A stretch of DNA of 64,000 nucleotides from the NCBI GenBank assembly GCA_023375675.1, contig JALQBC010000006.1, positions 1,116,001 through 1,180,000 on the forward strand, written 5' to 3'. This stretch comes from Cytospora piceicola. Lineage: Eukaryota; Ascomycota; Sordariomycetes; Diaporthales; Cytosporaceae. The position numbers and the translations under genes are program-made. Of this stretch, positions 25,379 through 38,500 are shown in pieces. The notes under the pieces are model-generated. The model was not told where the DNA came from. It saw only the letters and a list, made by a program, of their open reading frames with translations, and ran no database searches. The number at the start of each line of letters is the position of its first letter. The first letter of the stretch is position 1.

Positions 25379-27618
25379 ATCTATTAATAATAGCTTATAG
25401 TAATAAAGTTTATAGTAACCTTTAGTATAAAGATTAAGCTGCTTAGGCTTTTATTACTGCTTTAGTCTTATACTTATAAGCAGCTATATTATTATAAACT
25501 TATATTAAACTTATAATTAATAAAAATATTTTTAGTAAATATTTTCGTAATAGGTAATATTTATACGGTTTAATAGATATTACTTTTAATATATAAGTTT
25601 TTATACTTTTAGATATCTTTAAAATAATTATAAATTTAGAAGATAGTAAAACTATATATTTAAATATTAGTTTATAAGTCTTTACTTTAAGAATAAGAGG
25701 TACGATATACTAGTATAAGCGTATAAATAAGAAAAGTTTATAAGATTAATTAATATAGTATATATCTTAATTTCTAGCTTAAATTAAAGAACGATCTGCG
25801 TTATAGGTTCTTCGAGTACTCGCTTTTAGGTCTATATTTAATTTTTATATAAACTTAAATTAAAGAACGATCTGTTATTATAGGTTTTTCGAAACTACTT
25901 TACGTTATAATATTATTTAGCTAAATAAGGTATAAAACTTATAATCTTATAGAAGGTTTTTAAAAGACTAATAAGCTATAACAGATTTAATAAACGCGTT
26001 AAACTTCTTCGGTCGGGAACCTTATTTTAAATTTAAAGTAAAAGGCTGTTATAAAAAATAGAATTACTACTTATAAGCTTATTAGCCGTTTCTGTTTATA
26101 TTTATATTACTATTAAGGTTTTATATTTAAGTCTAGTAGTAGCTATCGATATAGTATAATCTCTTTAAGCAGTCTTATTAATATATTTTATTATAAGGTC
26201 GTATTACCTTTAACGCTTTCTTATACGTTATATATTCTGTTTACGTATACCTTATTAACTAAACTTATAGCTAAAGAAAATATCTTTAATATAAGCTTTC
26301 GTTATAGTAAAGGCTTATATAGTATAGATTTTACTTTTAACGTATAAGCTTTTATACTTTTAAATATCTTTAAATATAGCTATAGATTCGATTAACTTTA
26401 GCTCTTTTAGTACTAAGGCGGCTATAATACTTCGGGTATAGCTATTTAGCGTTTTTTAAAGACGGGTATTACTTATTACTTATCCGAAGAAAAGCTTATA
26501 TTAATATAACTAACGCTTTTTACTAACGTAAGTTATCGGAGTAGTTATGTTTATAAGGTTAAAACTTACTATAAATCCTTTATAACTAAGACTTTTAGTT
26601 TATTAAGCTATTTAAAGGACTATATAACAGAAACTGTATAAGATAAAAAACCTACTAGTAACTTTTATAACTAAAAAGCTATATATTAAAGCGCCGTTTC
26701 GGAATTTTTTAAGGAATTAGCTTAATAAATAACTATAATATTTTATAAATAGAGTTTTTAAAAAGCTATTATACGCTTAAAAGCTTAAAACCCGGATTAT
26801 TATTAAAACTACGTTATTAACTTATTTAGGTTTTTATTACTATTATAATTATATACTCGGAAAGTACTACTATTTAAGCTATAGTTAAAATAAAAAAAGA
26901 TAAGCTATACTTATATAATATACTTAAGTAATACTACTTAAAAGATAGTATAGACTTACTATAACTTATTTTAATAAATTAAGCTTATACTATATACAGA
27001 TAGTCTTTTATTTAAAAATAAGCTTATATTTTATATAAAAGGTTTAAAAATAAACCTTTAAAGTTTAAAGATAAACTATAAGCCTTAACTAACTACTACT
27101 ATATACTACTTAAAATCTTATTACTACTATAATTATATATTCGGAAAGTACTACTAGTTAAGCTAAAAGGAGATAAGCTGCTATTATATAAAATATTTAC
27201 TTAGGTATATACGTTACTTAAAAAAGGGTGCGTTTTATAGAAAGTTATACTTAAGAATAAGGTATTTAATAAGCTAAACAGCTTTACTTAAGTTATTACT
27301 TTTAATTTTATTTCCGGTATTCTTTTTTTAATTCGAACGCCCTTTTATAGTCTTTCCGATATAAGTTTATAATATAGTACGTTATAGTAAGCTCGAGTAT
27401 ATACTTTTCTATTACCGATAAATTATTTTATATAAGGATTATAAAAAATCGACTTACGTATACTAAACTTATCTCTTAGTACGTATATATTAAAAGAAGA
27501 TAGTTATTCTTATAAGTTTATAGTTATTTACCTAACTATTTACTTAAGTTTAACTTATAAATAGCTTTATAAACTACTAATATCTTTATAATAAAACTAT
27601 ATAATATAGTTCTCGCCT
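25379..27618. other. RIPped region with short diverged duplications
   Basis: An 80-bp pair (CTTAAATTAAAGAACGATCT, then RTTATAGGTTYTTCGA) lies at about 25783 and 25853. A second pair (CTATTATAATTATATACTCG, then GAAAGTACTACTA) lies at about 26840 and 27125. No gene readable. Confidence 0.55.
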
Positions 27619-27706
27619 TAGTTAGTATTAAAAGGTACGAATAAACTAATTAATAGTATTATATAGTATTACTAATTAATCTATTAACGCTATTTAATAC
27701 TAACTA
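27619..27706. repeat. hairpin microelement copy B
   Basis: Outer arms TAGTTAGTATTAAAAGG and CTATTTAATACTAACTA enclose an inner palindrome (ACTAATTAATAGTATTA / TAGTATTACTAATTAAT). Total about 88 bp. Same termini as copies C and D. Confidence 0.7.
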
Positions 27707-27798
27707 CTTACTACCTACTATCTATTACCTACTACTTACTGCCTACTATTTACTACTTATAGCTTTACTTATAGGTTATTACCTACTATATACTACTA
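27705..27798 (+). repeat. TACTACCTACTAT short tandem repeat
   Basis: Imperfect runs of CTACTTACTACCTACTATC-type sequence directly abut the right arm of the hairpin. Slippage from the hairpin end (TACTAACTAC) is a plausible origin. Confidence 0.65.
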
Positions 27799-28090
27799 AG
27801 AATTATTACTAATATTACTACCGTTAGTTAATTTAGCCGATTAAACCTTTTATAGTATAGGTATTAAAGCCTTTAAGTATTATATACCGTTATTCGAGTC
27901 TGCTTTCTTATTAGCCCTTTTATAGTCTTTCTAATATATATTTACTTCGATATACGTTACAATAAGCTCCGGTATATGTTTATATAGGCCGACTAATTAA
28001 TTTATATAGTAAACGTAATAAATCGACTTATAGTTACTAAACTTATCTTTTAACGTAAGCGTACGTACCTTAAAACGTTTAAAGTAAGTA

Positions 28091-28970
28091 AACTTTATAG
28101 GTTTAAGGTAAATGTTTAAGATAAATATACTTTTAAACCTATAGTATAATTTATTTACGCTTTTTAATACTAACTACTATTAAAATCTATAGTTAAGTAA
28201 AGGTATTTTTAACGAAATTATAAAGATTAGAAAACACGTATTAGATAACCTATACCTATATATACTTTACTTTTATATATAAAAACGACCGGCTAGACGG
28301 ATTAATTCGTATTGTTTCTATATAATTAATATATAGCTAATTAGCGGTAAAGGAGTAAATAGTAAGGCTATTTATAATATAGCTGTTTTCGGCTATAAGT
28401 TACTAAGTAATTAAGGCTTAGCGGCTATCCTTATAGCCTTATAGAGCCGTATATAAGGTATATAATAAGGAACTAACTCGTTTTAATCTTTAAGCCTACC
28501 TTTTACTAAATTAGGTAAAATTAAGCTTATCGAGCAGGATTTATAGGCTAAGACTTATATTACCTTATCGCGATCTTACGTAAATAAGGCTAACCTTATA
28601 AGTATATAGTATATATTTATTAGATATCGTAGTGTTTTAGTGTTTTAGTAATTATATTAGTAATAACGGCTAGTAATTAATAGCTAATACTTAGTTATAG
28701 CTAATACTAGCTAGCAGTCGAGATTAGTAATTAGTAATTAGTAATTTTACCGGTAATTAAAAGACTTTAAATATAGTACTAAATTCGCTGAAGTAATTTA
28801 ATTAATAATAAGCGAAATATTAAACGGAGGTCTATCTTAATAAATAAGCTTAGCTAAAGTGCTATATATGTACGGCTAAATCGCGTATACGTAGCACGTA
28901 GTGGGCAGTATAGCGTTAGGGTAGGGCCTACAGGTATATAAAGGCTAATTGACAGTTAAGATAATAAAAG
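28091..28970. other. RIPped region with AGTAATT repeats and a less mutated patch
   Basis: TAGTAATTAGTAATTAGTAA and AGCTAATACTTAGTTATAGC repeats occupy about 28655-28752. At 28865-28960 CA, TG and GGG reappear (for example GTAGCACGTAGTGGGCAGTA), a small island of weak RIP with no recognisable content. Confidence 0.5.
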
Positions 28971-29056
28971 CTATAACTACTAACTACTAACTGCTAACTG
29001 TTAGCTTTTAACTGTTAGCTATTAGCTTTTAACTAGCAGTAGTTAGCAGTTAGCAT
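28971..29056 (+). repeat. AACTACT/GTTAGCTTTTAACT repeat next to hairpin copy C
   Basis: ACTAACTACTAACTGCTAAC is followed by TGTTAGCTTTTAACTGTTAG and then its inverted form AGCAGTAGTTAGCAGTTAGC, so the tract is both tandem and self-complementary. Confidence 0.65.
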
Positions 29057-29109
29057 TAAAAGGTATATTTAATCGACCTATAGACTATCGGTACCTTTTA
29101 GTACTAACT
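29048..29109. repeat. hairpin microelement copy C
   Basis: Left arm AGTTAGCATTAAAAGGTA and right arm TACCTTTTAGTACTAACT are inverted repeats with two mismatches; total 62 bp. The centre TCGACCTATAGACTATCGG is not conserved in other copies, so the shared feature is the terminal repeat. Confidence 0.8.
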
Positions 29110-30219
29110 AAGATAAAAGATACTAACTTTCGTACTATATTAAATTAGCTTACTAGTTTATATTAGTTTTTAAAAATAATTAAATCTGTTTTAAGTATTT
29201 AAGTATTTAAGTATATACTTTCTATTTATACTATACTATCTATATTACTTTAATTCTTTAGTCTTTTTAAATCTTAGGTAAAGCGAAACGTTATATAACG
29301 TTAACTTAATATAATAAAGAGTTTAAAACGTTTAAGATAACGTACCTTAGTTATACTTACCTTAACTTTAAGAAAAGGTAATTTTATTCCTTTATATTTT
29401 AATAGAATTTAAGAGGTTAATAGGCTAAAGGGCGTAGCTATAAACTTAAAGAAGCTTTTTCTTTTCGGGGGCTAGGCTAAGCTAGTTTTTAAAAAACTAC
29501 GTTTTAAGCTTATATTTAATACTCTAAATATCCTTATAAGGTATAAGTATAAAGCTAATAAGGTTTTTACTATTAAGTATTATAGTACTTAGTAAAAAAA
29601 AGTTTTAAAACTACTTTATAAACCTTTATTATTTAGTATAAAAGGTCGCGTTTATAAGATATAGTAGTTTATTATTTACTTTAAGGCTTATATATATATC
29701 GAAGTAAGGCTTTATAAAGTATACTAATATTACTTTTTTAAGTTTAATAGGCTTTTAAGTATAGTAGACTAGTTAGATAATTTTATAAGTTTATATAAAA
29801 CGATTTTAATAATAGCCGTTATATTTTAAAAGACTAGCGTAAAGGTATTACTTTAATATAAGTACTTATTTATATCGATAAAGAGTATATTATACTCGGT
29901 TAGTTAACGTAGGTTTATTATATTTACTATAAAATTATTAGTTTATAAGAGATACGTTATTTAGTATTTATATACTTTATTATCTGTCTTTTTTATAAAT
30001 TATCGTTTTCGTCGAAAAAGCGTACCCGGCTTTCTATATATAAGCTTATCGGAAAGAGCTGTTTATTTAAGTAAAAGGTAGGGGGGAGAACTGTTTTTTT
30101 AAGTATATATCGAAAAACTTACTTAAGATAAATATTTCGGCGATTTCTTTAACGATTTCGTATAAGAGGTAAATGTTTATAAATAGTTAACTATTTAGTA
30201 CTATTTAAAGGCTATAGTA
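29110..30219. other. RIPped sequence, possible coding relic
   Basis: Plus-strand frame 1 from about 29344 has stretches of 30 or more codons without a stop, but its 18 TAA/TAG in roughly 300 codons are no fewer than I would expect from the TA content. A coding origin is therefore not established. TGA is absent, as everywhere in the block. Confidence 0.4.
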
Positions 30220-30600
30220 GAAGTTACTAAAAGGGTTTTTAGTTTCGGTATAAAGGTTGTTATTAAGGTCTTCGGTTTTAATATAAAGGCTGTTATTAAA
30301 GAGGTCTTCGGTCTTAGTGTAAAGGCTATTATTAAAGAGGTTTTCGGTCTTAGTGTAAAGGCTGTTATTAAAGAGGTCTTCGGTTTTAGTGTAAAGGCTG
30401 TTACTAAGGAGGTCTTTAGTCTTAATATAAAGGCTGTTACTAAAGAGGTCTTTAGTTTCGGTATAGTAGCTGTTATTAAAAAGGTCTTTAGTTTTAGTAT
30501 AAAGGCTATTATTAAAGAGGTTTTTAGTTTTAGTACAGAGGCTGTTATTAAAGAGGTCTTTAGTTTCGGTATAGTAGCTATAAGAAAGGAGATCGAAAGT
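30220..30600. repeat. 36-bp tandem repeat, about 10 copies
   Basis: Head-to-tail units of GAGGTCTTCGGTCTTAGTG, then TAAAGGCTGTTATTAAA. The period is 36 bp, with one 33-bp unit near the start, so triplet phase is kept throughout. One + frame (12-residue unit KEVFGLSVKAVI) and one - frame (unit TETKDLFNNSLY) are both stop-free across all copies; the other frames are not. The minus version, hydrophilic and Asn/Thr/Ser/Glu-rich, resembles a natural low-complexity protein repeat more closely. Whether it was ever coding is undecided. CTG and GTG survive in many copies. Confidence 0.75.
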
Positions 30601-31083
30601 AGTTTTTAAGCTCGATAGTATAAGGTAGTTCTTTTCTTTTTAAGCTATAAGATACTTAGCGTAAAGGCCGTATATAATATAAAGGATATAATCTATAATA
30701 TAATTAACTATATTATAAGAAGGTGTTAAAAGCAATTATAGTAAGTATTAAAGCTTTTTCTTCTCTTTTTATATTTAAAAAAGAGCTAGTACTTAATAAT
30801 AAACCTTTTATAAAAAGCTAGTAAACAGTTATAAAGTTATTTAACAGACTTTTACTATATATTAGTAATAGTAAACGACTATAAGAATTAAAGTTTAATT
30901 TTAGGTAGTTACGCTATTTATATCTAATAGTAAATATAAGAAAAGACTATATTACGTTTAATACGGTTTTTAACTGCGTTAATATAACGTTTATTTAAAA
31001 TTTAATAAGTATAATTAATAACTTTAAAAACTATAATAATAAACCTTAAAAACAGATTAAAATTACTAGTTTACAGCTAGTAA

Positions 31084-31149
31084 TAGTTAGTATTAAAAGG
31101 TACTAATAGTTTATATACTAATTTCGTTTATACCTTTTAATACTAACTA
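31084..31149. repeat. hairpin microelement copy D (perfect 19-bp arms)
   Basis: Left arm TAGTTAGTATTAAAAGGTA (31084-31102) and right arm TACCTTTTAATACTAACTA (31131-31149) are exact reverse complements. Total 66 bp with a 28-bp AT-rich centre. This is the cleanest member of the family. Confidence 0.85.
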
Positions 31150-32539
31150 AAATAAAAACTTTCCTTTAAAAGCTAAATAACTAAAGAGCGAAGGTATAAA
31201 TTATAGAAAGCTTTTATCTTTATACTATTAAAGTAAAGTAATCTGCTTAAATAACGTTATAGAAAAAGGGAGATAGAGAAGGCTGTAAATATATTTATTA
31301 AATACTAAAATAGTAGCTAAAGAGGCGATATCTAGTAAAGAAAACTAAGTTTACTACTAATATCTTTTAAAGCTTAATTTAAACAGATTATAACGGTATA
31401 AAATATACTATTTAAATATATATCTAAGATAAATATATAGCCTTCCCGACTTATCGGATATAAAGCTAAGATTATTTATCGGAGGTAGTAATCGTTTATA
31501 TAGACGCGAAATCTTAGCTTAAAAGCGTAAAGCTACTTTTTTATTAAACTATCGATACTAATATTACTACTATTATAACTATAGTATAAAAATAAACCTA
31601 AGCCGATATTAATATTACTATTATTACCGCCGTTTTATATATATATATTACTTTATATATATATATTATTATTTAACGTTAACTAAAAACTAAACGTTTA
31701 TAAGCTAAAAACCGAGTAAATAAATAACGTAAAAAGCTATCCTACCTATTATTTATAGCGTTTATATATATTAACTTAAGTTTTAGCTAATAACGTTTAT
31801 ATACCGTTATTTTAAATATACTTATTCTCGGCTCGATATATTTTTTAGCTAGAAATATATTATATTACCTTCGACGGGGGCTTACTTTAACTATTAAAAC
31901 CTTTTTAACTTATACTTATACTATAAAAAGCGTATATTTCCGAAGCTCGGAACTAGCTAAGATAAGTAAACTAAAAAGGAACTACTACCGTATACCGCTA
32001 TATATAATATAAAAATACCGTATAGCCTTTTTAAAACGGTATATAAAAATATAAGTAAAACTTTAAAAATAAACGTAAAGCTTATATATATATATAAAAG
32101 GAAGGAGTACGGCTTATAGCTCGATAATAACACTATTAAAGTATAGGATTTTTAAGGTATTATCTTCGAGATTATTAAACGCTAGCTAAATACCGTTATC
32201 GAAACTTAGTTATAAGAGAGAGATAACACCTTTACCTTTTATAATATCGGTATCTTTACCTTTAGTAAGCTAACTACTATACCGTTAAGCCTTTTATTTA
32301 TATATTAGAATTTATATTAAAAACAGATAAACGAGCTTATATTATCCTTATTAATATTAGATATAAAAGATATTTTTATACGGTTTATATTATCGGTTTT
32401 TAGCTATAGTTTTACTTTAAAGCATATTATTTTTAACTTTATAAGTAAAATCGTATAAGGCTTTATACAGCTTTAAAGGCCTTAAAGGTAAGATAAAGTA
32501 TCTACTACCTTTATAGGCTTTATTATAGAAAACTTAAGC
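31150..32539. other. RIPped region, no readable gene
   Basis: CG-bearing patches (31380-31520, 31830-32000, 32180-32500) suggest buried coding sequence, but stops fill all frames. Nothing assignable. Confidence 0.4.
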
Positions 32540-32935
32540 CGGGCTTAAAACTTTTTAATCGATTTCGTTAAAGTAATTAAAGAAAAGTACCTCGAAGTCG
32601 CCTCGATCTTAAAAAGTAACGAAAAAAATTAAAACGTAGAAAAGGTTATACGTATATTCTTCGAAGCTATTATAAAGGTTAATAGATAAGCGGCTTAAAT
32701 TAAAGATAAAGCCGAGGTAACGTTTAATACCGTTTAAGAAACAGCCTAATAATAGTTTAGTATTATCGTATATAACGCTAACCGAATATATAATACTATA
32801 GATAAGATAGCCGATTAAATAAAACGTTTCGGTTTTAATACTTTATATAAAAGCACGGCCTTTAATAGTAAGGATAAATAAAGCTATAACGTTAAAGAAC
32901 TATAATAGTATATTAGCTGTTTTTATTATTAAATA
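32540..32935 (+). pseudogene. possible RIP-killed coding relic
   Basis: A + frame starting near 32544 reads FLIDFVKVIKEKYLEVASIL, then KSNEKN, and later IIVYNANRIYNTIDKIAD, FNTLYKSTAFNSKDK. It is interrupted only by TAA and TAG, which CAA, CAG or TGG could have produced. Composition is Lys/Ile/Asn-rich, as RIP forces. No family is recognisable, and a chance origin is not excluded. Confidence 0.3.
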
Positions 32936-35449
32936 GATTTTATTTAGTTAAAATAAAACGGATTATAATAACGTCGGTTACTTTATCTTTAAAGTAACTA
33001 AACACTTTTTATAATAGTTTATAAAAATAAGTTTAGTAGTAATAAATCGATTTTTTAATCGCCTATATAAAATAAATTTATCGGGATTATAATTTATATA
33101 ATAAAGCTTACCGTAGTATACTACAAGGTAAACTAAGGTCGGAAAGACTATAAAAAAGGTAATTAAGATATATACTTAAATAGTATAGTATACTTTTAAG
33201 TCGATAGTAATTACTACTCGGTAATAATAGTAGTAATAGCAGTAGTAGTAGTAGTAAATAACGGTATTAAGTAATAGTAACGGCAGGTAATTAACCGATA
33301 GTAACGGCGACAGCGAAAGCGATAGCAATAGCGATAATATAAATAGTAAGTAGTAGGTAATAAATAATAGATAGTAAACAAGGTATTAAACAATAATTAG
33401 GTAACGGTAATAATAAGCGATTAACCGATAGCGACGGTAATAACGTAAGTAGTAAATATAGGTATAAACGTAAGTAGTAAATAGTAACGTAAGTAATAAC
33501 ATAAATAACGGTATAAGTAGCAGGTAAATAGTAGCGACGTATTAATTTAAAAGGTACTATTTAATAAAAAGAGTTTTATTAATACTTAAATAAAATACTT
33601 TAAATAATACAATAATATTTAATTAATTAAATCCTCGAAACGTTATAATTTAAAACCTCGGACCTATAGCCTTTACTTCTTTAAACGCTACGCTTTTATA
33701 TAACGCTATTAAAACCTTAGCTATAAAGCTTATCGGACTTTCTTTATTATCGGCTTATTTAAAGATAGCTTAAGCTACGCTTTAAAGTATATTTACTAGC
33801 TAGCTGCCGAACGTTAAACTTTTAATAGCCGGCCGGCTTTCGGCTACTCGATATAACAGAAAAGTAAATACTTTTAATAGACTATAACCTGCGTAAAAGA
33901 CTTAACTATAAGGTAAAAAGGGTAAATAAGCTAAGGCCGATTAACCTTTATATATACTTTAGTTTAGTAAATATAGTATAAGTTTAATATAACGGTAAAG
34001 CTTTTATAAAACTAAAAAGGTAGTATAGCTTTAAATATAAGAAAGGTATATTACTATAGGCGTTTAAAGGTAAAACCTTTTAGTAGTTTATAAGCGTTTT
34101 TAAATACTTAAATTTAAAATAAAACATATTCGAGTATTATAAAGGATATATACTATTACGTTAGCTAAAGCTTATAATATATAAATAGGTACGAAACTTA
34201 TTTAAAAAAGATAAAGTAAGCTATATTTTAAATACTTTACTAAGATAAGAAAACCGCTTCGGTAAAGTATAAAAGTATAGTCGTAATACTTTATTTTAAA
34301 TTAGTTAATATTATACGGCTTTTATATAATATAGTTCGAGTTAATATATAATAAGTTATAATACGTATAGCTTTCGTTATATCTAATAAACGGCTTATAC
34401 TCGATAAAGTTATTAAACTAAATATCGCTATAAGGCTAAGTCGAAAACTAAGCTTACGTTTTAGATAAAAGCGTAATATAATTACTTTTTTTATAGATAA
34501 CGTATAGCGATAAAATCTTAATATACGCCGCCGGCTTAAACTTTTACATTAAAACCTCGGGTAATATAATAGCTTAGTTTAAGGTTAAGAGTACGTAGGT
34601 ATTAACGTAACGGTTTACTATACCTTATAAGCTTATAAGCTTTATAATACGTTAGTTTAGCTGTTATTTAACTTTATATATAAGCTAAGTAATACCTTTT
34701 TACTAATAAGCTCTTTTAAAGATTTTAATATCGTATATAAGTAAGGTATTATAATAATTACTATAGTAGTTTTAACGGCGCTTTAAAAGATTCGAGTTAA
34801 GAGATTAAGCTAACCGGTTAAATAAACTATTAATCGAAATATAAAGTAACGTTTAAAGTAAAGGGTAAAGTAGTATAAAGGGCGAGGAGCGAGGTATAAA
34901 GGTATAAAGTAACGTAATAAGCGATAAGGTAATCCGACGTAATATTTTAAACCCGATAATAATAAAGGTATAACTAATAACCTTCGGCTATCTTTAATAT
35001 TATATATATATATAGCGGTAAAGATTCTACTACTACGTAAACGTTTTTTTATAAGTAATACTGTTTACTAGCTTTTTATAATAATAACGTATAATATAAT
35101 AGTTATTACTTATATTACCTTATTAAACTAATTAAGCCGAATAGCTAATATAATAAAAATATAAATAAGGGTATTAATCGTACTATAGTTTTAAAAGACT
35201 TAAAAAGTATTTATATTAATATAAAGATCGATAGCTATCCCGAAAATAAAATTAAACTTTAATAAGATCTACTAGTTTTATATAAGCCTTTTTTTAAAGG
35301 TAAAGTTCTTTATATATTTATTACTATTTTATAAAAGTTATATACTATTTAGCTTATATAATCCTCGTCTTATATAAATAAGTTATAAAATTAGCTTTTT
35401 TACTTATTTTAGTTAACCTTATTTTACCGGTAAGGTTTTATAGTTTATC
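32936..35449. other. RIPped region with triplet-like tract
   Basis: A TAGTAATAGCAGTAGTAGTA-type tract with AACGGTAAT and AGCGATAGC motifs runs through about 33190-33540. Elsewhere CG-bearing patches (33650-33900, 34480-34640, 34850-35000) have a coding look without an identifiable domain. Confidence 0.45.
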
Positions 35450-35555
35450 GTTTTTACCTTTATCTTTATCTCTGTTTTTATCTTTATCTTTATCTTCTTT
35501 CTTTTTCTTTTTATCTTTTTTATTTTTTTCTTTATCTTTATCCTTAATATTATTT
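35450..35555 (+). repeat. TCTTTATCTTTAT pyrimidine-rich tract
   Basis: Runs of TTTATCTTTATC, then CTTTCTTTTTCTTTTTATC. On the minus strand this would encode a Lys/Asp/Glu-rich (KDKDK-type) stretch, which could mark a charged linker of a decayed protein. Confidence 0.5.
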
Positions 35556-38500
35556 TATACTTATAAAAACTTATTATTCTTTTATATAATACTATCCGGG
35601 AGATAGTTAATATTAGTTAAATCTCCGAGGTTTATAACGTTAAAGATTTACTTAAGTTTAAACGTTAAGTCTTTTTTTATAATTCGAAAGAACTTATAAA
35701 CTATCCGCCGACAGTTTTCCGCCTGCTTTTTAAAGTAGTAAATCGTTATAACGTTATCGACAGTATTAAGCTAAGTAAAAGTTAAATAAGTAAAGATATC
35801 GATATTAATAGTCTTTATTATATCGGTAACTTTAAAGTAGTAAAACTAGCCGATAGCTAGCTTACCTTTTTAAAGTTTATTATAAAGTAAATCGTTAAGG
35901 TAGTTAAAGCTAAAAGTATTAAAAAAGCAGTTAACGGCTTTTTCAATATTATTTTCCGAAAAGCCGATATACTTTTCGGCTATTTATAACTTTTTATAAT
36001 ACGGTAAGGTATAAAAAGTTAAAAACCTTCGATAAAGGATTTTAAACTAAAAATATAAAAGCTTTTTAACGCGGTAGTCGATAAGTATCTTAGTAATATT
36101 TATAACTATTTAATAAATAAAGGGGAATTAGTAGTATAATAGTAGTAGTATAAAGTATAAGGATTTATAAAACTATACTTAAATACTTAGCTTAGTATTT
36201 AGCTAAGTATTTTATATAAAAAGCTACGTTTAGTTTAATATTAAAAGTAAAGTGTATTACTTACTTTAAGTACCTTATTAAGGTTTTAAGTTTAGCTATC
36301 TTTTTTAAGCCTTTATTAAAAGAGTTATTTAAAAGGCTAGTTTTAAGTAGCTTTTTTAATAAAAGCCTAGATATTTTAAACAGTTTTAATCGCGAATATA
36401 CCGCCGGAATAATAATAATAACCTATATTATCCTTATTTCTGTCTATTTTAAAACCGCTTTTAAACGTATTATTTCGTATTATAAAAACCTAGTACTAAG
36501 GTATTAAAAGCAACTAACCCTTTAATACCTACGTATTAAATACTTATATATTAGAATACTATTATTAATAAAACCTACCGCTATTAAAGATATACGTTAA
36601 AGGCCGTATAGCTTTTACTATACTTTACTTCCTTTTTTTATTCGTACTTTTTTATAGAACTCTTTATAATCCCGGTAGTTATTATAAAACCTATAAGGAA
36701 GTTTTAAATAACTAACTTTAAAACCTTTTATAAGGTATTAGTTACTACTTATCTTATTAATACCTTTACTTTTTAAATTATTATAATATTTTATTTTAAC
36801 GTAGTAATCGTTAAACGTAATACGGTTTTATTACTTATTTTAAGCTAAAGATATAAATCCTTAAACCTTATAAAAGAGATAAGTTTTAGTTTTTAAAAGT
36901 AATACCGAGTAATAGCTTAAACGGTTATTTATTTTTAATAATACGATAATACCGGGTTAAACAGTTATAATAATAATGTTTTTTTTTATAGTTTTTATTT
37001 TATAGTTTTTATTTTATAGTTTTATAGTAGTTCTTTTTTTAGTTTAAAGGTTAGTTTTAAGTAGTTTTTTAGTTTTTATTTTAATTTTAAGTAACTTTTT
37101 TATTTTTATTTTTATTTTATTTTAAAGAATAGTACTTTTCGGCTAAAAGTAATAATATAGCTATTAGTCTTTAAATAGGAAAAGTAGTAGTTTAGTTCTT
37201 ATAGTTATTCTACTATATTATTATACTTATAAATAACCTTATCTTTTTTAACATTTAAATTATAAAGGAGTTATCTTTAAGTTTATAACGTTTCGCTTTT
37301 ATCTTTTAAGGTTTAAGTATTATTAATATAACGTATTAGCTAAATAAAAGAGTATAGTATAACTTTATTAACTATAACTTATATTTGTTTTCGACTATAA
37401 TAGTTTATTATAAATAAAGCCTTTAAACGGTAAGCCTGTCTTTTTAAAGGTAAGTATAATAATAGGTTTATTTCTTTATTACTTTAAACTAAGCTGTTAT
37501 TATTTAAAATATTTTATAATACTTTAGTATACTGTTAGTTATATATTTACTAAAGAATTTAAACTTTTTATTATCGGCTATATATTAACTTTTTACCGGT
37601 ACTTTACCTTTTATAATAAATACTCTTACTTTACCCCTTTTAAGCTATTATTATAACTATTAGTTTAAGTTTTTTTATAGCTTTAAAAAAGGGAATAAGG
37701 TATATAACCTCCTTTTTATTACTAATAGCTATAAATATAGCCGCTTCGATAACGTTATCTACCGGGCTATATATAACTTAAGCGTTTTTAAAAGCGGTTT
37801 TAATAATACTTTTACCTTTATTTACTTTACCGCCGGCTTTTAAAAAAGCCGTATAGTCGATTATATTTATAATTGTTTCGGTATTAGTATACTTAATACT
37901 AAAAAAAAAGATATCCTTTTAGCTATAATTTATATTACTTTTTAGCTTTTAACTATAGCTAATAAAATCGAAATTACTTTATAAGCTAGCTTTTTCGATA
38001 TAAAGCTCCGGCGTTTATTTATTATTAATAAAAGATAGTTAACAGGTATAGACCTTTTTGTAAATAACTTTATCGATATTTTTAAAGTTTTTAATATTAA
38101 AGTACGGTTTAATACAGTAAGTCTTTTTTATAACTAAATATTCCGATACTAATAAGATTAAGCGCCGGTATATTAGATATAAAGACTTAGTATTACTATT
38201 AAACCGGCCGAAAGCGGTATACTAAAAAGGTAAGCTATAACGGACTATAAGCTTTTTAAAGCTATTAAAAAGACAGCAGATAAGCTTAATCCGGCTAACT
38301 TAAAGCGTTTAGTTAACTTAGTAAAGTCGATAAGTATTTTACTTTATAAACTAATAAACGCTATTATTAATATAATAACGGTATATTAAATACTTTATAA
38401 TAAAAAGATAATCGCTAATATTTATTAAAGCGATAATAGTAATAACGGTATTAATAATAATAATAGATATAATAAAAAAAAGTAATAAGTTATTTAAATA

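Larger units (their letters stand above)
27330..28090 (+). repeat. diverged direct duplication, about 170 bp, copies 575 bp apart
   Basis: 27330-27490 and 27905-28085 share, in order, CCCTTTTATAGTCTTTC, TACGTTATAGTAAGCTC (with ACAATAAGCTCC in the second copy), AATCGACTTA, and TACTAAACTTATCT. They differ by transitions and small indels. The intervening sequence carries a hairpin-family copy and a TACTACC repeat. Confidence 0.6.

Noticed and set aside
29344..30219. Long + strand coding relic leading into the 36-bp array
   Set aside because: Stop density (18 in about 290 codons) is not clearly lower than expected from the TA-rich composition, so coding origin was not claimed.
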